From Gammaproteobacteria bacterium (lineage in GTDB: Bacteria; Pseudomonadota; Gammaproteobacteria; Steroidobacterales; Foliamicaceae), in the NCBI GenBank assembly GCA_009845905.1, contig VXYS01000004.1:215285-279284 (forward strand): 64,000 bases of DNA. The letters are read 5' to 3'. Every line of letters begins with the position of its first letter. Positions within the stretch are counted from its first letter, which is position 1. The position numbers were made by a program, and so were the translations under genes. The notes beneath the pieces are model-generated. The model had not been told where the DNA came from. It saw only the letters and a list, made by a program, of their open reading frames with translations, and did not search any database. Below are positions 36,828 to 45,406 of the stretch, in pieces.

Positions 36828-37351
36828 CTCTTCAGCTCCGTTTGCGAGTCGGCCAGTGCGCCCTGCTCCGGCGGCTTGAGGTCGGGCCACGTCGCGTAAA
36901 GACTGTGGCGCAGCGTGGCAAGCACAAAGACCAGCGGAATCACGCCCTGAATCGGCCAGACGATGATGCGCAGGACCACGGAACGCACGTCCAGCAGGTA
37001 GGTCTCGCGGACAAGGTCGAACGCGACCACGGCGAAGACGATGCAGAAGAGCGTCATCAGGACTTCGCTGAAATGATCGAGAAACGGCCCCCAGGACTTC
37101 GGAAGCCAGCCGTCGGCAAACCGGGGCCGCAGATGCGAGTTGGCGGCGGAGGCCAGCCCGATGCCGAACATCACCTTGATGATGTTCGCGTACACGCCGA
37201 TCTGCCGCGCCCAGTACAAGCCGGATCCGCTGATCTCGCGGATCACCACGTCGCTGAAAATCACGACCACGAGCAGGGCGAAAGCGGCGATTGCAATGGC
37301 CCGCTCCACCTGGTACAGAACGGCAAGCATGCGCCGTGCCGTCTCCTTCAC
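36824..37351 (-). CDS. dctQ: TRAP transporter small permease, DctQ-like
   Basis: This 175-residue protein has four predicted helices: AIAAFALLVVVIFSDVVIRE, YANIIKVMFGIGLASAA, VLMTLFCIVFAVVAFDLV and WPIQGVIPLVFVLATLRHSL, with the family's RPRFAD loop. The GTG at 37351 is taken as start because upstream sequence in frame is unlike any DctQ; ATG at 37330 is an alternative. It follows the SUMF1-like gene by 38 bases and overlaps dctM, so all four genes from 39125 to 35565 read as one unit. Confidence 0.88.
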   Translation of the reverse strand: MKETARRMLAVLYQVERAIAIAAFALLVVVIFSDVVIREISGSGLYWARQIGVYANIIKVMFGIGLASAANSHLRPRFADGWLPKSWGPFLDHFSEVLMTLFCIVFAVVAFDLVRETYLLDVRSVVLRIIVWPIQGVIPLVFVLATLRHSLYATWPDLKPPEQGALADSQTELKR

Positions 37352-37389
37352 CGCAGGCCCCTCCCGATCAGTAGTAAAGCGCGGACCAT

Positions 37390-38364
37390 CTAGTGCAGGT
37401 CCCGCGCGATTCGCAGTCCCACCCGGGCGCTGCGAAGCCAGTAAGGCGCCCAGTCGCGCTTCGCCGGCCTCACGTACCAGGCCTTGGCCTGCCATGCGCC
37501 GCCGCGTATCAGCCGTTCGTTGCAATCCTCGGTGGGTGCCTCCCCTGCGCCCGGCACTGTGTACATGCATCCGTCCACCCATTCCCAGGCGTTTCCGAGC
37601 ATGTCGTAAACCCCGTAGCTGTTGCCCGGAAATCTGCCGACCGGCGCGGTAAGCGGGTGGCCGTCACGGCAGGGAAAGAAATGGCTGTCCGCGGCGGCGG
37701 CATCTACTTTCAGATAGTCGGCCGCATCCAGGTCCATCACATTCGCATGGGCGCATGCATCGCCGCGTTGCGAAACGCCGGCGCGGTCCCAGGGCCGGAC
37801 CGCCTGGGTACGGTCACGTGCCACGTACTCCCACTCCTCGTCGGTGAGCAGGCGGTAGGGCTCGCCTGTCTTCTCCTCCAGCCAGCGGGCGTAGGCCTGC
37901 GCCTCGGTGAAGCTCACACATACGACGGGATGATCCGGTCCCTGCGGGAAACCCGGATTCGACCAGGACCACGCTGGGCCGCGCGCTCCCCATTGATTCG
38001 CCTGAAAGTTCCAGGTGATGCATTCCCATTCGGGATCGTAGCCCTCTTCGACCACAAAAAGGGAAAACTGCTCGCGGGTCACTTCGGTGACGGACACGGC
38101 AAATGCCGCGTCCACGAGCGCGGGTTCCTGGGGCGTTTCATTGGCGGCGTCGCGCAAGGGCGTGCCCTCTCCAAGCGCTTCGCCCGGAGGCGACCCCTTG
38201 ATGAACCGGCCCGGTGGAACAACTACCATCCGGGGACAGTTGAGGCAATCCTGAAATTCGCGACCGGGCAGGTAGTCGACAGGTTCGTTGTCCCCGGCAT
38301 GACCCGGGGCCTGCATCGCGATCTGGACGATCAGGATCGCGATGAATGCAAGTGCCTGTCGCAA
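37390..38364 (-). CDS. Exported SUMF1/formylglycine-generating-enzyme-like protein, active-site Cys absent
   Basis: This protein has about 324 residues. It starts with TTG at 38364, nine bases after GAGGGA, and carries a signal peptide (ALAFIAILIVQIAMQAPGHA). The SUMF1 fold is clear: MVVVPPGRFIKGSP, VTEVTREQFSLFV, YRLLTDEEWEYVARDRT, YGVYDMLGNAWEWVDG and ERLIRGGAW. In formylglycine-generating enzymes a Cys pair follows near the RGG block; here the corresponding stretch AWYVRPAKRDWAPYWLRSA has none. So a sulfatase-maturing activity is unlikely, and no sulfatase gene lies nearby. A binding or structural role in the periplasm is possible. It is in a unit with a TRAP carrier. Confidence 0.82.
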   Translation of the reverse strand: MRQALAFIAILIVQIAMQAPGHAGDNEPVDYLPGREFQDCLNCPRMVVVPPGRFIKGSPPGEALGEGTPLRDAANETPQEPALVDAAFAVSVTEVTREQFSLFVVEEGYDPEWECITWNFQANQWGARGPAWSWSNPGFPQGPDHPVVCVSFTEAQAYARWLEEKTGEPYRLLTDEEWEYVARDRTQAVRPWDRAGVSQRGDACAHANVMDLDAADYLKVDAAAADSHFFPCRDGHPLTAPVGRFPGNSYGVYDMLGNAWEWVDGCMYTVPGAGEAPTEDCNERLIRGGAWQAKAWYVRPAKRDWAPYWLRSARVGLRIARDLH

Positions 38365-38378
38365 ATCCGCGGGTTCCC

Positions 38379-39125
38379 TCAGCGGCCGCGGATGGCGCGC
38401 ACTTCCTCGGGAGCGGGTCCCGCTGTCCGGCGCATGTGATATTCGAAGGTGTCCTGCCTGCGTCCCGCAAAATGCGGCACGCGGTAAAGGGCCGACATGC
38501 CTTCCAGAATGCGCGAGATCCGGATCGGTCCAACGTCCATCGTTTCGAACCCGAGGTCCGCGACCAGGTCCATCACCCATTGCTTGGAAGCTTCGTCGTT
38601 GCCGGCCACCGGTACGGTAACCGGACCATTGGCTCGCGCCGGATCGAGCACGATGTGAAAACCCACGGTGTTGAACGCCTTGACCACGCGCGCGTCGGGC
38701 GCCAGGCCCTGCACCGTTTCGCCGTAGGACGTATCACCCAACGGCTGCGGCAATCCCTCCGGTCCCTCCTGGACCGCATTGCCGACGTCGATGACCAGCT
38801 TGCCGGCCAGACTCGGGCGCAGCCGCTGCACCACGTCTTCCGCCGCGAACCAGGGAACCGCCAGAACAACGATTTCACCTTCGGCGGCGGCTTCCTCCTG
38901 GGTCTTCGCGCTGGCTTCGCCGGCGGTACGCTCCAGCAGCCGCTGAATGCGTTCGCTGGCCGGGTCGCGCGAACCGTAAACGATCGTATGGCCCAGCTCC
39001 GCCATTCGGGGGCCTAGGGACCCGCCCATCATGCCCGTGCCGATCACGGCGACGGTCTCGGCGCCCGCCGGCGAAGCGGCGGTCAGCAGCGCGGTCAGCA
39101 CCAGCGGCAAAGTCCGTTCCTTCAT
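38379..39125 (-). CDS. Exported NADP-binding oxidoreductase of the F420-dependent reductase type
   Basis: This 248-residue protein carries a Sec signal peptide ([18 protein letters not shown]) directly before a Rossmann domain with [28 protein letters not shown] and [14 protein letters not shown], and the family block [15 protein letters not shown]. It resembles the NADPH:F420 oxidoreductase / coenzyme F420-dependent reductase clan, which works in the cytosol. Export would be unusual for an NADP enzyme. It is the first gene of the unit that includes the SUMF1-like protein and the TRAP permeases, and is divergent from the MDR gene at 39270. Confidence 0.82.
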   Translation of the reverse strand: MKERTLPLVLTALLTAASPAGAETVAVIGTGMMGGSLGPRMAELGHTIVYGSRDPASERIQRLLERTAGEASAKTQEEAAAEGEIVVLAVPWFAAEDVVQRLRPSLAGKLVIDVGNAVQEGPEGLPQPLGDTSYGETVQGLAPDARVVKAFNTVGFHIVLDPARANGPVTVPVAGNDEASKQWVMDLVADLGFETMDVGPIRISRILEGMSALYRVPHFAGRRQDTFEYHMRRTAGPAPEEVRAIRGR

Positions 39126-39269
39126 CAGAATTCTCCCAACACTTTCAGGCCCCGGCAACACGCAGTTCCCGCTTAAAAAAACCGCCCGCGCTTGCCCGGA
39201 ACACGACCAGGTGAAGCGCATCGAGGGGTGAGTACAATGCCCTATTTTGCCCGCACAGGAGAAGCCCTA

Positions 39270-40265
39270 ATGCCAAACACCATGCGCGCCGTCGTTGCCG
39301 AAGCCCCCGGCGGTCCCGAATCGCTGCAACTCAAGGACATTCCGGTGCCCTCCCCCGGTGAGGGACAGGTGCGGATACAGGTTGCGTACTCGCCGCTCAA
39401 CCCGCTGGATACGCACGCACGCGCCGACCGCATCAAGTGGATGCACCCCGGATTTCCCTTCGTGACCGGCTACGAATACTCCGGCCGGGTGGTCGAGACC
39501 GGCGATGGAGTGGACCCGGCGCTGAACGGCAAGCGCGTGGCCGCCAACGGTCAATGGAACGGCAACGGCGAATTCGCCATTGCCCGCGCGGCCGGCCTGG
39601 TGCCCATTCCGGACCGCTTCGACTACCAGTTGGGATCGACCTTTTCGACCTGCGCACCCACGTCCTGGCACCTCGTGCACTCCGCCGGAAGGGTCCAGCC
39701 GGGCCAGACGGTTGTCCTGCACTCCGCGGCCGGCGCGGTCGGCATCATGACCACCCAGATCGCCAAGGACGCCGGCGCCACGGTAATCGGACTGGTGGGC
39801 GGCGGGGAAAAGGCCGAATGGGCCAGTCAGTTCGGCGCCGACCACATGCTCGACTACCGCTCCGAGGAATGGCCGGCGCAGGTCAAGGAACTGACCGGCG
39901 GACGCGGCGCCGACGTGATCGTCGACGGCGTGCAGGGGCCAAACGCGCCGCTCAACTACGACGCCTGCGCACCCCTGGGCAACGTGATCTACATCGGCGC
40001 GATGGGCGGCATGGCTCCACCGGCCGATATTTCCCTGATCATCGGCAAGAGCATCAGCGTTACGGGCTTTGTGCAGTTCTTCCACCAGGCCCGCACCCGC
40101 CAGGCTGAAGACGCCGAGATCGAGGAGAAGCTGGCTACCGGGCAATGGCGGATTCCGATCGAGCGGGTTGCAAGCCTGGACGAAACGCCCGCCATGCATG
40201 CGGCCTTCGAGAACCGCGAACTGTTCGGTCGGACCCTGATCGAGGTCGGCGGAGAGGACATCTGA
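39270..40265 (+). CDS. Zinc-free MDR oxidoreductase (quinone-reductase-like)
   Basis: This 331-residue cytosolic NADPH-dependent reductase has a GroES-like N-terminus (AVVAEAPGGPESLQLKDIPV), YSPLNPLDTHARAD, GYEYSGRVVETG and the nucleotide-binding segment VLHSAAGAVGIMTTQIAK, with DVIVDGVQGP. It lacks the Cys/His zinc ligands of alcohol dehydrogenases and resembles quinone oxidoreductase. The ATG follows AGGAGAA. Its stop overlaps the lipoprotein binding-protein gene. It opens the plus-strand unit of seven genes that runs to 45693. Confidence 0.9.
   Translation: MPNTMRAVVAEAPGGPESLQLKDIPVPSPGEGQVRIQVAYSPLNPLDTHARADRIKWMHPGFPFVTGYEYSGRVVETGDGVDPALNGKRVAANGQWNGNGEFAIARAAGLVPIPDRFDYQLGSTFSTCAPTSWHLVHSAGRVQPGQTVVLHSAAGAVGIMTTQIAKDAGATVIGLVGGGEKAEWASQFGADHMLDYRSEEWPAQVKELTGGRGADVIVDGVQGPNAPLNYDACAPLGNVIYIGAMGGMAPPADISLIIGKSISVTGFVQFFHQARTRQAEDAEIEEKLATGQWRIPIERVASLDETPAMHAAFENRELFGRTLIEVGGEDI
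40251..40258 (+). promoter_or_regulatory. Ribosome binding site supporting a CTG start
   Basis: GGAGAGGA ends three bases before CTG at 40262, which shares CTGA with the stop of the preceding gene. This site, together with the lipoprotein signal beginning at that codon, is the reason for placing the binding-protein start at CTG. Confidence 0.6.
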
Positions 40266-41305
40266 CCCTCGCCGGCCGAATCGCTGCCCCTCTGCTGGCC
40301 GCGCTCCTTGCGGCGGCCTGCGGAGGCGACGCCGGCCGGCAGCAGGATGACGGCCGGCTGGTCGTGGTGATCGGCGCTTCCGGCGCCATCGACACGCCCT
40401 GGCATGACGGCTGGCGGCGTTTTGAGCGCCGCGTCCATGAGGCTGCGTACCCGGGACTGGAGTTGCAGATGTCCGTCAATGGGCAACTCGGAACGGAGGA
40501 GACCATTCTGGCGCAGGCGCGGCGCGGACGAATTCAATATGCGGGGACGTCGCTGCACGGGATGTCGAGCGTAATTCCAGAACTCAGCGTGATTCTCTCG
40601 CCGTACCTCTTCGAGAGCTACGAAGAGGTGGATTTTGTTACGGACAAATACCTGACGCCCGTATTCACCGAAATGCTCGCCGAACGCGGGATCACCTTCA
40701 TTCAGTGGAGTGAGGTGGGATGGAACCACATCTACTGCCGCGAACCCCGGATCGAACCCGAGGAATTCCGCGGAGTGAAGATGCGCGCGTCCACGGCCAT
40801 CGCGCCCCAGGTGTTCACCGTCGCGATCGACGCCGACAACATCCCCCTGCCCTTCGACGAAACCCTGCCGGCGCTTCAGACCGGCCTGATCGAATGCGGC
40901 CAGAGCGGCGCCGGCCAGTACCTGCTTTCGGGAATCGCCGAGGAAGCTCCGCATTACACACGGACCTTCCACGCCTACGATTCCGGCGTGCAGTTCGCCA
41001 ACTCGCAATGGTGGGAATCGTTGCCGGAAGAAGTGCGCCAGGTGCTGCAGAATGCCCTGGACGGGCAACAGGAGAATCGTGACATCGTGCGCGAGGTCAT
41101 CGCGGGCCAGGAGCGCGAATGGCAGGAAGCCGGCAGGGTGACGTTTTATGAATTGAGCGACGCACAAATAGCCCGGTGGCGGGAAGCGGCGGAAGGGTCG
41201 CACCAGAGGCTGATCGAGCGTATCGGCGGCCGCGCGCAGGAGATCTACGACCTGATTCTGGTCGGCAAGGCGGACTTTGCGGCCCGTGGGGAGGATGCGG
41301 CATGA
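40262..41305 (+). CDS. dctP: TRAP transporter substrate-binding lipoprotein, DctP-like (CTG start)
   Basis: The 347-residue protein is the solute receptor of a TRAP carrier. From CTG at 40262 it gives a textbook lipoprotein signal (RIAAPLLAALLAAAC, Cys20). No ATG, GTG or TTG occurs between that site and an ATG at 40145 deep inside the MDR gene, which would hide the signal. The mature protein shows the family's GIDTPWH-like opening (SGAIDTPWHDGWRRFE), LSPYLFESYEEVDFV, the arginine region GVKMRASTAIAPQVF and ALQTGLIECGQSG. The permease genes dctQM are on the opposite strand three genes away, within the same divergent island. Confidence 0.85.
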   Translation: MTLAGRIAAPLLAALLAAACGGDAGRQQDDGRLVVVIGASGAIDTPWHDGWRRFERRVHEAAYPGLELQMSVNGQLGTEETILAQARRGRIQYAGTSLHGMSSVIPELSVILSPYLFESYEEVDFVTDKYLTPVFTEMLAERGITFIQWSEVGWNHIYCREPRIEPEEFRGVKMRASTAIAPQVFTVAIDADNIPLPFDETLPALQTGLIECGQSGAGQYLLSGIAEEAPHYTRTFHAYDSGVQFANSQWWESLPEEVRQVLQNALDGQQENRDIVREVIAGQEREWQEAGRVTFYELSDAQIARWREAAEGSHQRLIERIGGRAQEIYDLILVGKADFAARGEDAA

Positions 41306-41901
41306 GCATTCGTGACGAGGTGATGGCGCTCGATATTCCGCCGCTGCCGCGGGACGAGCTGGCCGAGGACATGCGCGACTATTTCGCGCTGTGCGAGGAA
41401 AAGCTGGGCTTCGTGCCCAACGTGCTGACGGCGCATTCCTTCAGCAGCGAAAAGCTCCGCGTCTTCCGCGAGATCTACGACGAACTGATGCTGGCCGACT
41501 CGGGGCTGAGCAAGCTCGAGCGCGAAATGATCGCCGTGGTGGTTTCGTCGGCCAATCATTGCCTGTATTGCCTGGTCGCCCACGGCGCGGCGGTGCGCAA
41601 GCTCTCGGGCGATCCGCTGCTGGGCGAGGTGCTGGTGATGAACTACCGCGAGGCGGAGATCACGCCGCGCCAGAGGGCCATGCTGGACTTTGCCTGGAAG
41701 GCCACGGCCAGCCCGAAGGAAACCGGCGCCGCGGATCGGGCGCGGCTGCGCAAGGCCGGCTTCAGCGAACGTGACATCTGGGATATCGCCAACGTGACCG
41801 GCTTTTTCAACTTCAGCAACCGCGTGGCCATGGCCACCGGCATGACCCCCAACCCCGAATACCACAACATGGCGCGCGAACCCGCAGAGGACGGGCGGTA
41901 G
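41302..41901 (+). CDS. AhpD/carboxymuconolactone decarboxylase-like peroxidase-related protein
   Basis: This 199-residue all-helical protein has the redox-active CxxC with flanking His: NHCLYCLVAH, Cys87, Cys90, His94, preceded by the family block LSKLEREMIAVVVSSAN. Relatives act as alkylhydroperoxide-reducing or thiol-disulfide proteins. The start shares ATGA with the DctP stop. In the unit it would sit beside MDR and aldo/keto reductases as a redox partner or detoxifier, which is inference. Confidence 0.9.
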   Translation: MSIRDEVMALDIPPLPRDELAEDMRDYFALCEEKLGFVPNVLTAHSFSSEKLRVFREIYDELMLADSGLSKLEREMIAVVVSSANHCLYCLVAHGAAVRKLSGDPLLGEVLVMNYREAEITPRQRAMLDFAWKATASPKETGAADRARLRKAGFSERDIWDIANVTGFFNFSNRVAMATGMTPNPEYHNMAREPAEDGR

Positions 41902-41921
41902 CCGCCGGGAGGATTCCACCA

Positions 41922-42974
41922 ATGAAACTGAGATTGCTGGGCTCGAGCAGCCTGCGCGTTTCCGAACTGTGCCTGGGCGCGATGACCTTTGGCGGGACGG
42001 CCCACCTGTACGCCGGGGAAGAGGATTGCCGCGCCGTCTACGATGCGTACCTCGCCGCCGGCGGAAACTTCATCGACACGGCCGACATGTACGGCATGGG
42101 CGCCAGCGAAAGCATGCTGGGCCGCTTCATGGGCGAGGACCGCGGGCGGATAATCCTGGCCAGCAAGTATTCGATGAACACCGACCCGGACGACCCCAAC
42201 GCCGGCGGCAACCATCGCGCCAACCTGGTCCGCTCGCTGGAGGGCAGCCTCGAGCGGCTCAAGACCGATTACCTGGACCTCTACTGGGTGCACGCCGCCG
42301 ACGGACTGACCCCGCCGTTGGAGGTCATGCGCGCGCTGGACGACCAGGTGCGGCTCGGCAAGGTCCTGCACATCGGCATCTCCAACGCGCCGGCCTGGTG
42401 GGTCGCGGCGATGAACGCGGCGGCGGCGGAGCGCGGCTGGACGCAATTCACCGCCTTTCAGCTCCAGTACAACCTGGCGGAACGCACGATCGAGAACGCG
42501 TTCTTCCCGCTGGCGAAGTTCCAGGACATGGCGATTACCGCCTGGAGCCCGCTGCTGTTCGGCGCGCTCACCGGCAAGTACACGGTCGCGAAAGACGGCT
42601 CGGTCGAGGGCGAGGGACGACTGGGCGGACCCATGGGCGGGCGGATGCTGACCCCGCACAACCTGAAGGTCGCGCAGGGCCTGCAGAAGGTTGCGGACCG
42701 CCTGGGCGCCGCACCGGCGACCGTCGCGCTGGCCTGGCTGCTGCACCGTCCGGCGCCGGTCATCCCGATCGTCGGCGCCCGCAACCTCAAGCAGATGGAC
42801 CAGAACCTGGCCTGCGTGGGCCTGGAGCTGGACACGGAGACGCTGGCCGAACTGGACGCGCTTTCGCCGCCGGCGCCGACCTTCCCGGAGTCGCTGCTGG
42901 CGATGCCGCCGCTGCGGACCATGGTCCACGGCTCGGCGCTGGTCGACCGCCTCGTTCCCTGGAACACGGACTGA
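41922..42974 (+). CDS. Aldo/keto reductase
   Basis: This 350-residue TIM-barrel NADPH reductase has the catalytic tetrad Asp52, Tyr57, Lys82 and His124 in NFIDTADMYG, ILASKYS and LYWVHAAD. The cofactor loop ITAWSPLLFGALTGKY and the C-terminal IPIVGARNLKQMDQN indicate the YajO/AKR11-12-like group. It follows the AhpD-like gene by 20 bases and precedes the MFS carrier by 36, all in one direction. It may reduce an aldehyde or ketone derived from the compound imported by this island. Confidence 0.92.
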   Translation: MKLRLLGSSSLRVSELCLGAMTFGGTAHLYAGEEDCRAVYDAYLAAGGNFIDTADMYGMGASESMLGRFMGEDRGRIILASKYSMNTDPDDPNAGGNHRANLVRSLEGSLERLKTDYLDLYWVHAADGLTPPLEVMRALDDQVRLGKVLHIGISNAPAWWVAAMNAAAAERGWTQFTAFQLQYNLAERTIENAFFPLAKFQDMAITAWSPLLFGALTGKYTVAKDGSVEGEGRLGGPMGGRMLTPHNLKVAQGLQKVADRLGAAPATVALAWLLHRPAPVIPIVGARNLKQMDQNLACVGLELDTETLAELDALSPPAPTFPESLLAMPPLRTMVHGSALVDRLVPWNTD

Positions 42975-43010
42975 TCGCCGTCGCTCCCGGGACGTTCCGG
43001 AAACGAGGCC

Positions 43011-44348
43011 GTGATTTCGCAGCGCATACGCGTTTGCTGGGGCACGGGCGCGCTGGGCGTGGCCCTGCTGATGAACGCGATCGGCGTTCTGGCGCTCTTC
43101 TACATGGTCAGCGTGCTGGGAATCGAACCCGGCCTTGCCGGCACGCTGGTGTTTCTGACCAAGTTGCTGGACGTGGTCAGCGATCCGATCGTCGGCAGCT
43201 GGAGCGACCGCATCAAGTCGCCGGCGGGCCGGCGGCGGCCGTTTCTGCTGGCCGGCGCCTTCGTGTCGGCCAGCGCGTTTGCACTGATTTTCACCACGCC
43301 GGTCTTCGATGCGCAATGGCTGACCGCGGCCTACATCTTCATGGCGCTTTCGACCTACACCATCGGCTACACCCTCTTCAATGTGCCGTACATGGCCATG
43401 CCGGCGGAAATGACCGACAGCTACCACGAGCGCTCGGCGATTCACGGCTACCGCATGGTGTTCATCGCCACCGGGGTGTTCCTGGCCACCTCCATTTCGC
43501 CGCTGATTCTCGACCGGCTGGGGCGAGAGAACTGGAACGCCTATGCGGTCATAGGCGCGGGCGGCGGCGCCGTGATCCTGATTTCCATGTTGACCACATA
43601 TTTCGGCACGGCCCGCGCCCGGTTCACCGACGCCGGCGTGGAGCGCATCAACGTTTTCCGGCAATTCAGCCCCATCCTCGGCAACCCGCATTTCCTCCGG
43701 CTGATAGCGGTCAAGGCCGCGCAACTGCTGGGTATCGCCGCATCCCAGGCGACCATCGTATTCTTCGTCGTGCACTACCTGCGGCTGCCGCTGACGGTCC
43801 TGTTCTTCTACGGCGTCGTGGTCACGATCGTATCGACGCTGAGCACGCCTCTGCTGGTGGCGATATCCAAGCGAATCGGCAAGCGCGAGACCTATCTGCT
43901 GGCCGCCTTCTGCTACCTGGCCGGCGTATCGAGCTGGATGCTGGCCGGACCGGGAGAACCGCTGCCCTACATCCTGGCGCGGGGCGCAATCATCGCGATT
44001 GCCGCCAGCGGCAATATCGTCATGGCCATGTCCATGCTCACCGATACGATCGAGTTCGACGCCCGCAGGACCGGAGTCCGCCGCGAAGGGGTTTACACTG
44101 CCGTCTACAGCTTTGTGGAGAAGTTCACATTCGCCATGGGACCGCTGATCGTGGGTTGGGCCATGCAGATTGCCGGTTTTGACCGCAGCCTGTCCGACGA
44201 AGCCCTGCAAACCCCGGAAGTCGGCCGGGCGCTGCTGCTCGGCATGTCCTACATGCCCACAGTCGTGGGCTGTGTGGCGATCCTGCTGTTGACCCGCTAT
44301 CGGCTGACCGACAGGGATCTGATTAAACTGAGGGCCGCGTCATCATGA
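43011..44348 (+). CDS. MFS transporter, GPH family
   Basis: This 445-residue symporter has the family signature LLDVVSDPIVGSWSDRIKSP then GRRRPFLLAG, and FNVPYMAMPAEMTDSY in helix 4, DARRTGVRREGVYTAVYSF in the second half. It is a paralogue of the carrier at 23244. The start is GTG at 43011. The last four bases overlap the ATG of a methyltransferase gene, so carrier and methyltransferase are translated together. That suggests the methyltransferase acts on a transported compound, as an inference. Confidence 0.88.
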   Translation: MISQRIRVCWGTGALGVALLMNAIGVLALFYMVSVLGIEPGLAGTLVFLTKLLDVVSDPIVGSWSDRIKSPAGRRRPFLLAGAFVSASAFALIFTTPVFDAQWLTAAYIFMALSTYTIGYTLFNVPYMAMPAEMTDSYHERSAIHGYRMVFIATGVFLATSISPLILDRLGRENWNAYAVIGAGGGAVILISMLTTYFGTARARFTDAGVERINVFRQFSPILGNPHFLRLIAVKAAQLLGIAASQATIVFFVVHYLRLPLTVLFFYGVVVTIVSTLSTPLLVAISKRIGKRETYLLAAFCYLAGVSSWMLAGPGEPLPYILARGAIIAIAASGNIVMAMSMLTDTIEFDARRTGVRREGVYTAVYSFVEKFTFAMGPLIVGWAMQIAGFDRSLSDEALQTPEVGRALLLGMSYMPTVVGCVAILLLTRYRLTDRDLIKLRAASS

Positions 44349-45406
44349 CCGACACACTGCAACCCAAACTCCGCCAGCGCGGACGCGCTTCCGTCGATTT
44401 CCTGGCCCACGTTTTTCACGGCACGACCGAAGTGCGCCAAGGCGTCCAGGAGGAACTGAACACCCGCTTCGGCGACGGAGCGTCCCTGCCGGACGACCTC
44501 GACGAGCGCCACGAAGCCGTTACCGGCGTCCTGACCGGCGAACCGGGCTACCGGGTGCAGCAAACGATCGGCGAATGGCATTCGCGCCAGCACGGCCTGA
44601 TCGCGATGAACGCGTTCGAGGAACTGAAGCCGGGCGTGACCGAAATGCTCGCGCAGTACGACGAAGGGCCGTCACGGCTCTTCGCCGAGGAGGACTTCAA
44701 GGTCCCGGACTATTTCGACGGCGTGGAGATTCACCGTACCCGCGGCGGATGGGACGGGCATCCTTACATGGGTTTCGTTCATGGCGAGATCGTCCACAGG
44801 CTGATCGTGGACGCCACCTATCCGGGCGGTATTTTCACGCAGCGGCGCATGGTGGCCGGGCTGGCGCCGAAGGACGACTACGGCCGCATTCTCGAGATGG
44901 GCTGTTCCACCGGGCACTTCACCCGGGCGCTGGCCGAGACCTATCCGGATGCCGAAATTACCGGGGTGGACGTCTCGATCCGCACGCTGGAGCACGCGCT
45001 GCGCACGGGCAACTCCTGCGGCCACAGCTGGCGACTGTATCTGCGCGCCGCCGAGGACACCGGCTTCGACGACGAGCATTTCGACCTGGTCACCTCGTAC
45101 ATCCTTCTGCACGAAATGCCCGCCGACGCCATCCGGGCCTCCTTCGCCGAGGCTTACCGGGTGCTGAAGCCCGGCGGGGACCTGCTGATGAGCGACGTCG
45201 CGCGCTATGCGCACCTGAACAAGGTCCAGGAATGGCAGGCCGACCAGCTCGCCCGGTTCGGCGGCGAGCCCTTCTGGCGCGAGTCCGCCAGCCTGGACCT
45301 GGTCGCCGCCCTGGAGGATGTCGGTTTCGAAGAGGTGGACGGCCGGGCCATAGGCAACCAGGGCTACCCCTATCCCTACGTCGTGTCCGCGCGCAAACCC
45401 GCATGA
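44345..45406 (+). CDS. SAM-dependent methyltransferase with helical N-terminal domain (module copy 2)
   Basis: The 353-residue enzyme has the same layout as that at 12969: a helical charged N-terminal domain to about 115, VPDYFDGVEIHRTRGGWDG (120-138), motif I ILEMGCSTGHFTRAL (182-196), EITGVDVS, then SYILLHEMP, VLKPGGDLLMSDVAR and LEDVGFEEVDGRAI. The start shares ATGA with the MFS stop, and its own stop shares ATGA with the small partner gene. Carrier, enzyme and partner are therefore linked in translation. The acceptor is unknown. Confidence 0.88.
   Translation: MTDTLQPKLRQRGRASVDFLAHVFHGTTEVRQGVQEELNTRFGDGASLPDDLDERHEAVTGVLTGEPGYRVQQTIGEWHSRQHGLIAMNAFEELKPGVTEMLAQYDEGPSRLFAEEDFKVPDYFDGVEIHRTRGGWDGHPYMGFVHGEIVHRLIVDATYPGGIFTQRRMVAGLAPKDDYGRILEMGCSTGHFTRALAETYPDAEITGVDVSIRTLEHALRTGNSCGHSWRLYLRAAEDTGFDDEHFDLVTSYILLHEMPADAIRASFAEAYRVLKPGGDLLMSDVARYAHLNKVQEWQADQLARFGGEPFWRESASLDLVAALEDVGFEEVDGRAIGNQGYPYPYVVSARKPA

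Noticed and set aside
37390..38364. Sulfatase-maturing formylglycine-generating enzyme
   Set aside because: The catalytic cysteines are missing and there is no sulfatase gene, so only the fold is called.
40145..40261. ATG start for the TRAP binding protein inside the MDR gene
   Set aside because: It would add about 39 Arg-rich residues before the lipoprotein signal and overlap the preceding gene by 121 bases.
41643..44210. 855-codon open frame on the minus strand
   Set aside because: It is antisense to the AhpD-like, aldo/keto reductase and GPH carrier genes, all of which carry catalytic or family motifs.
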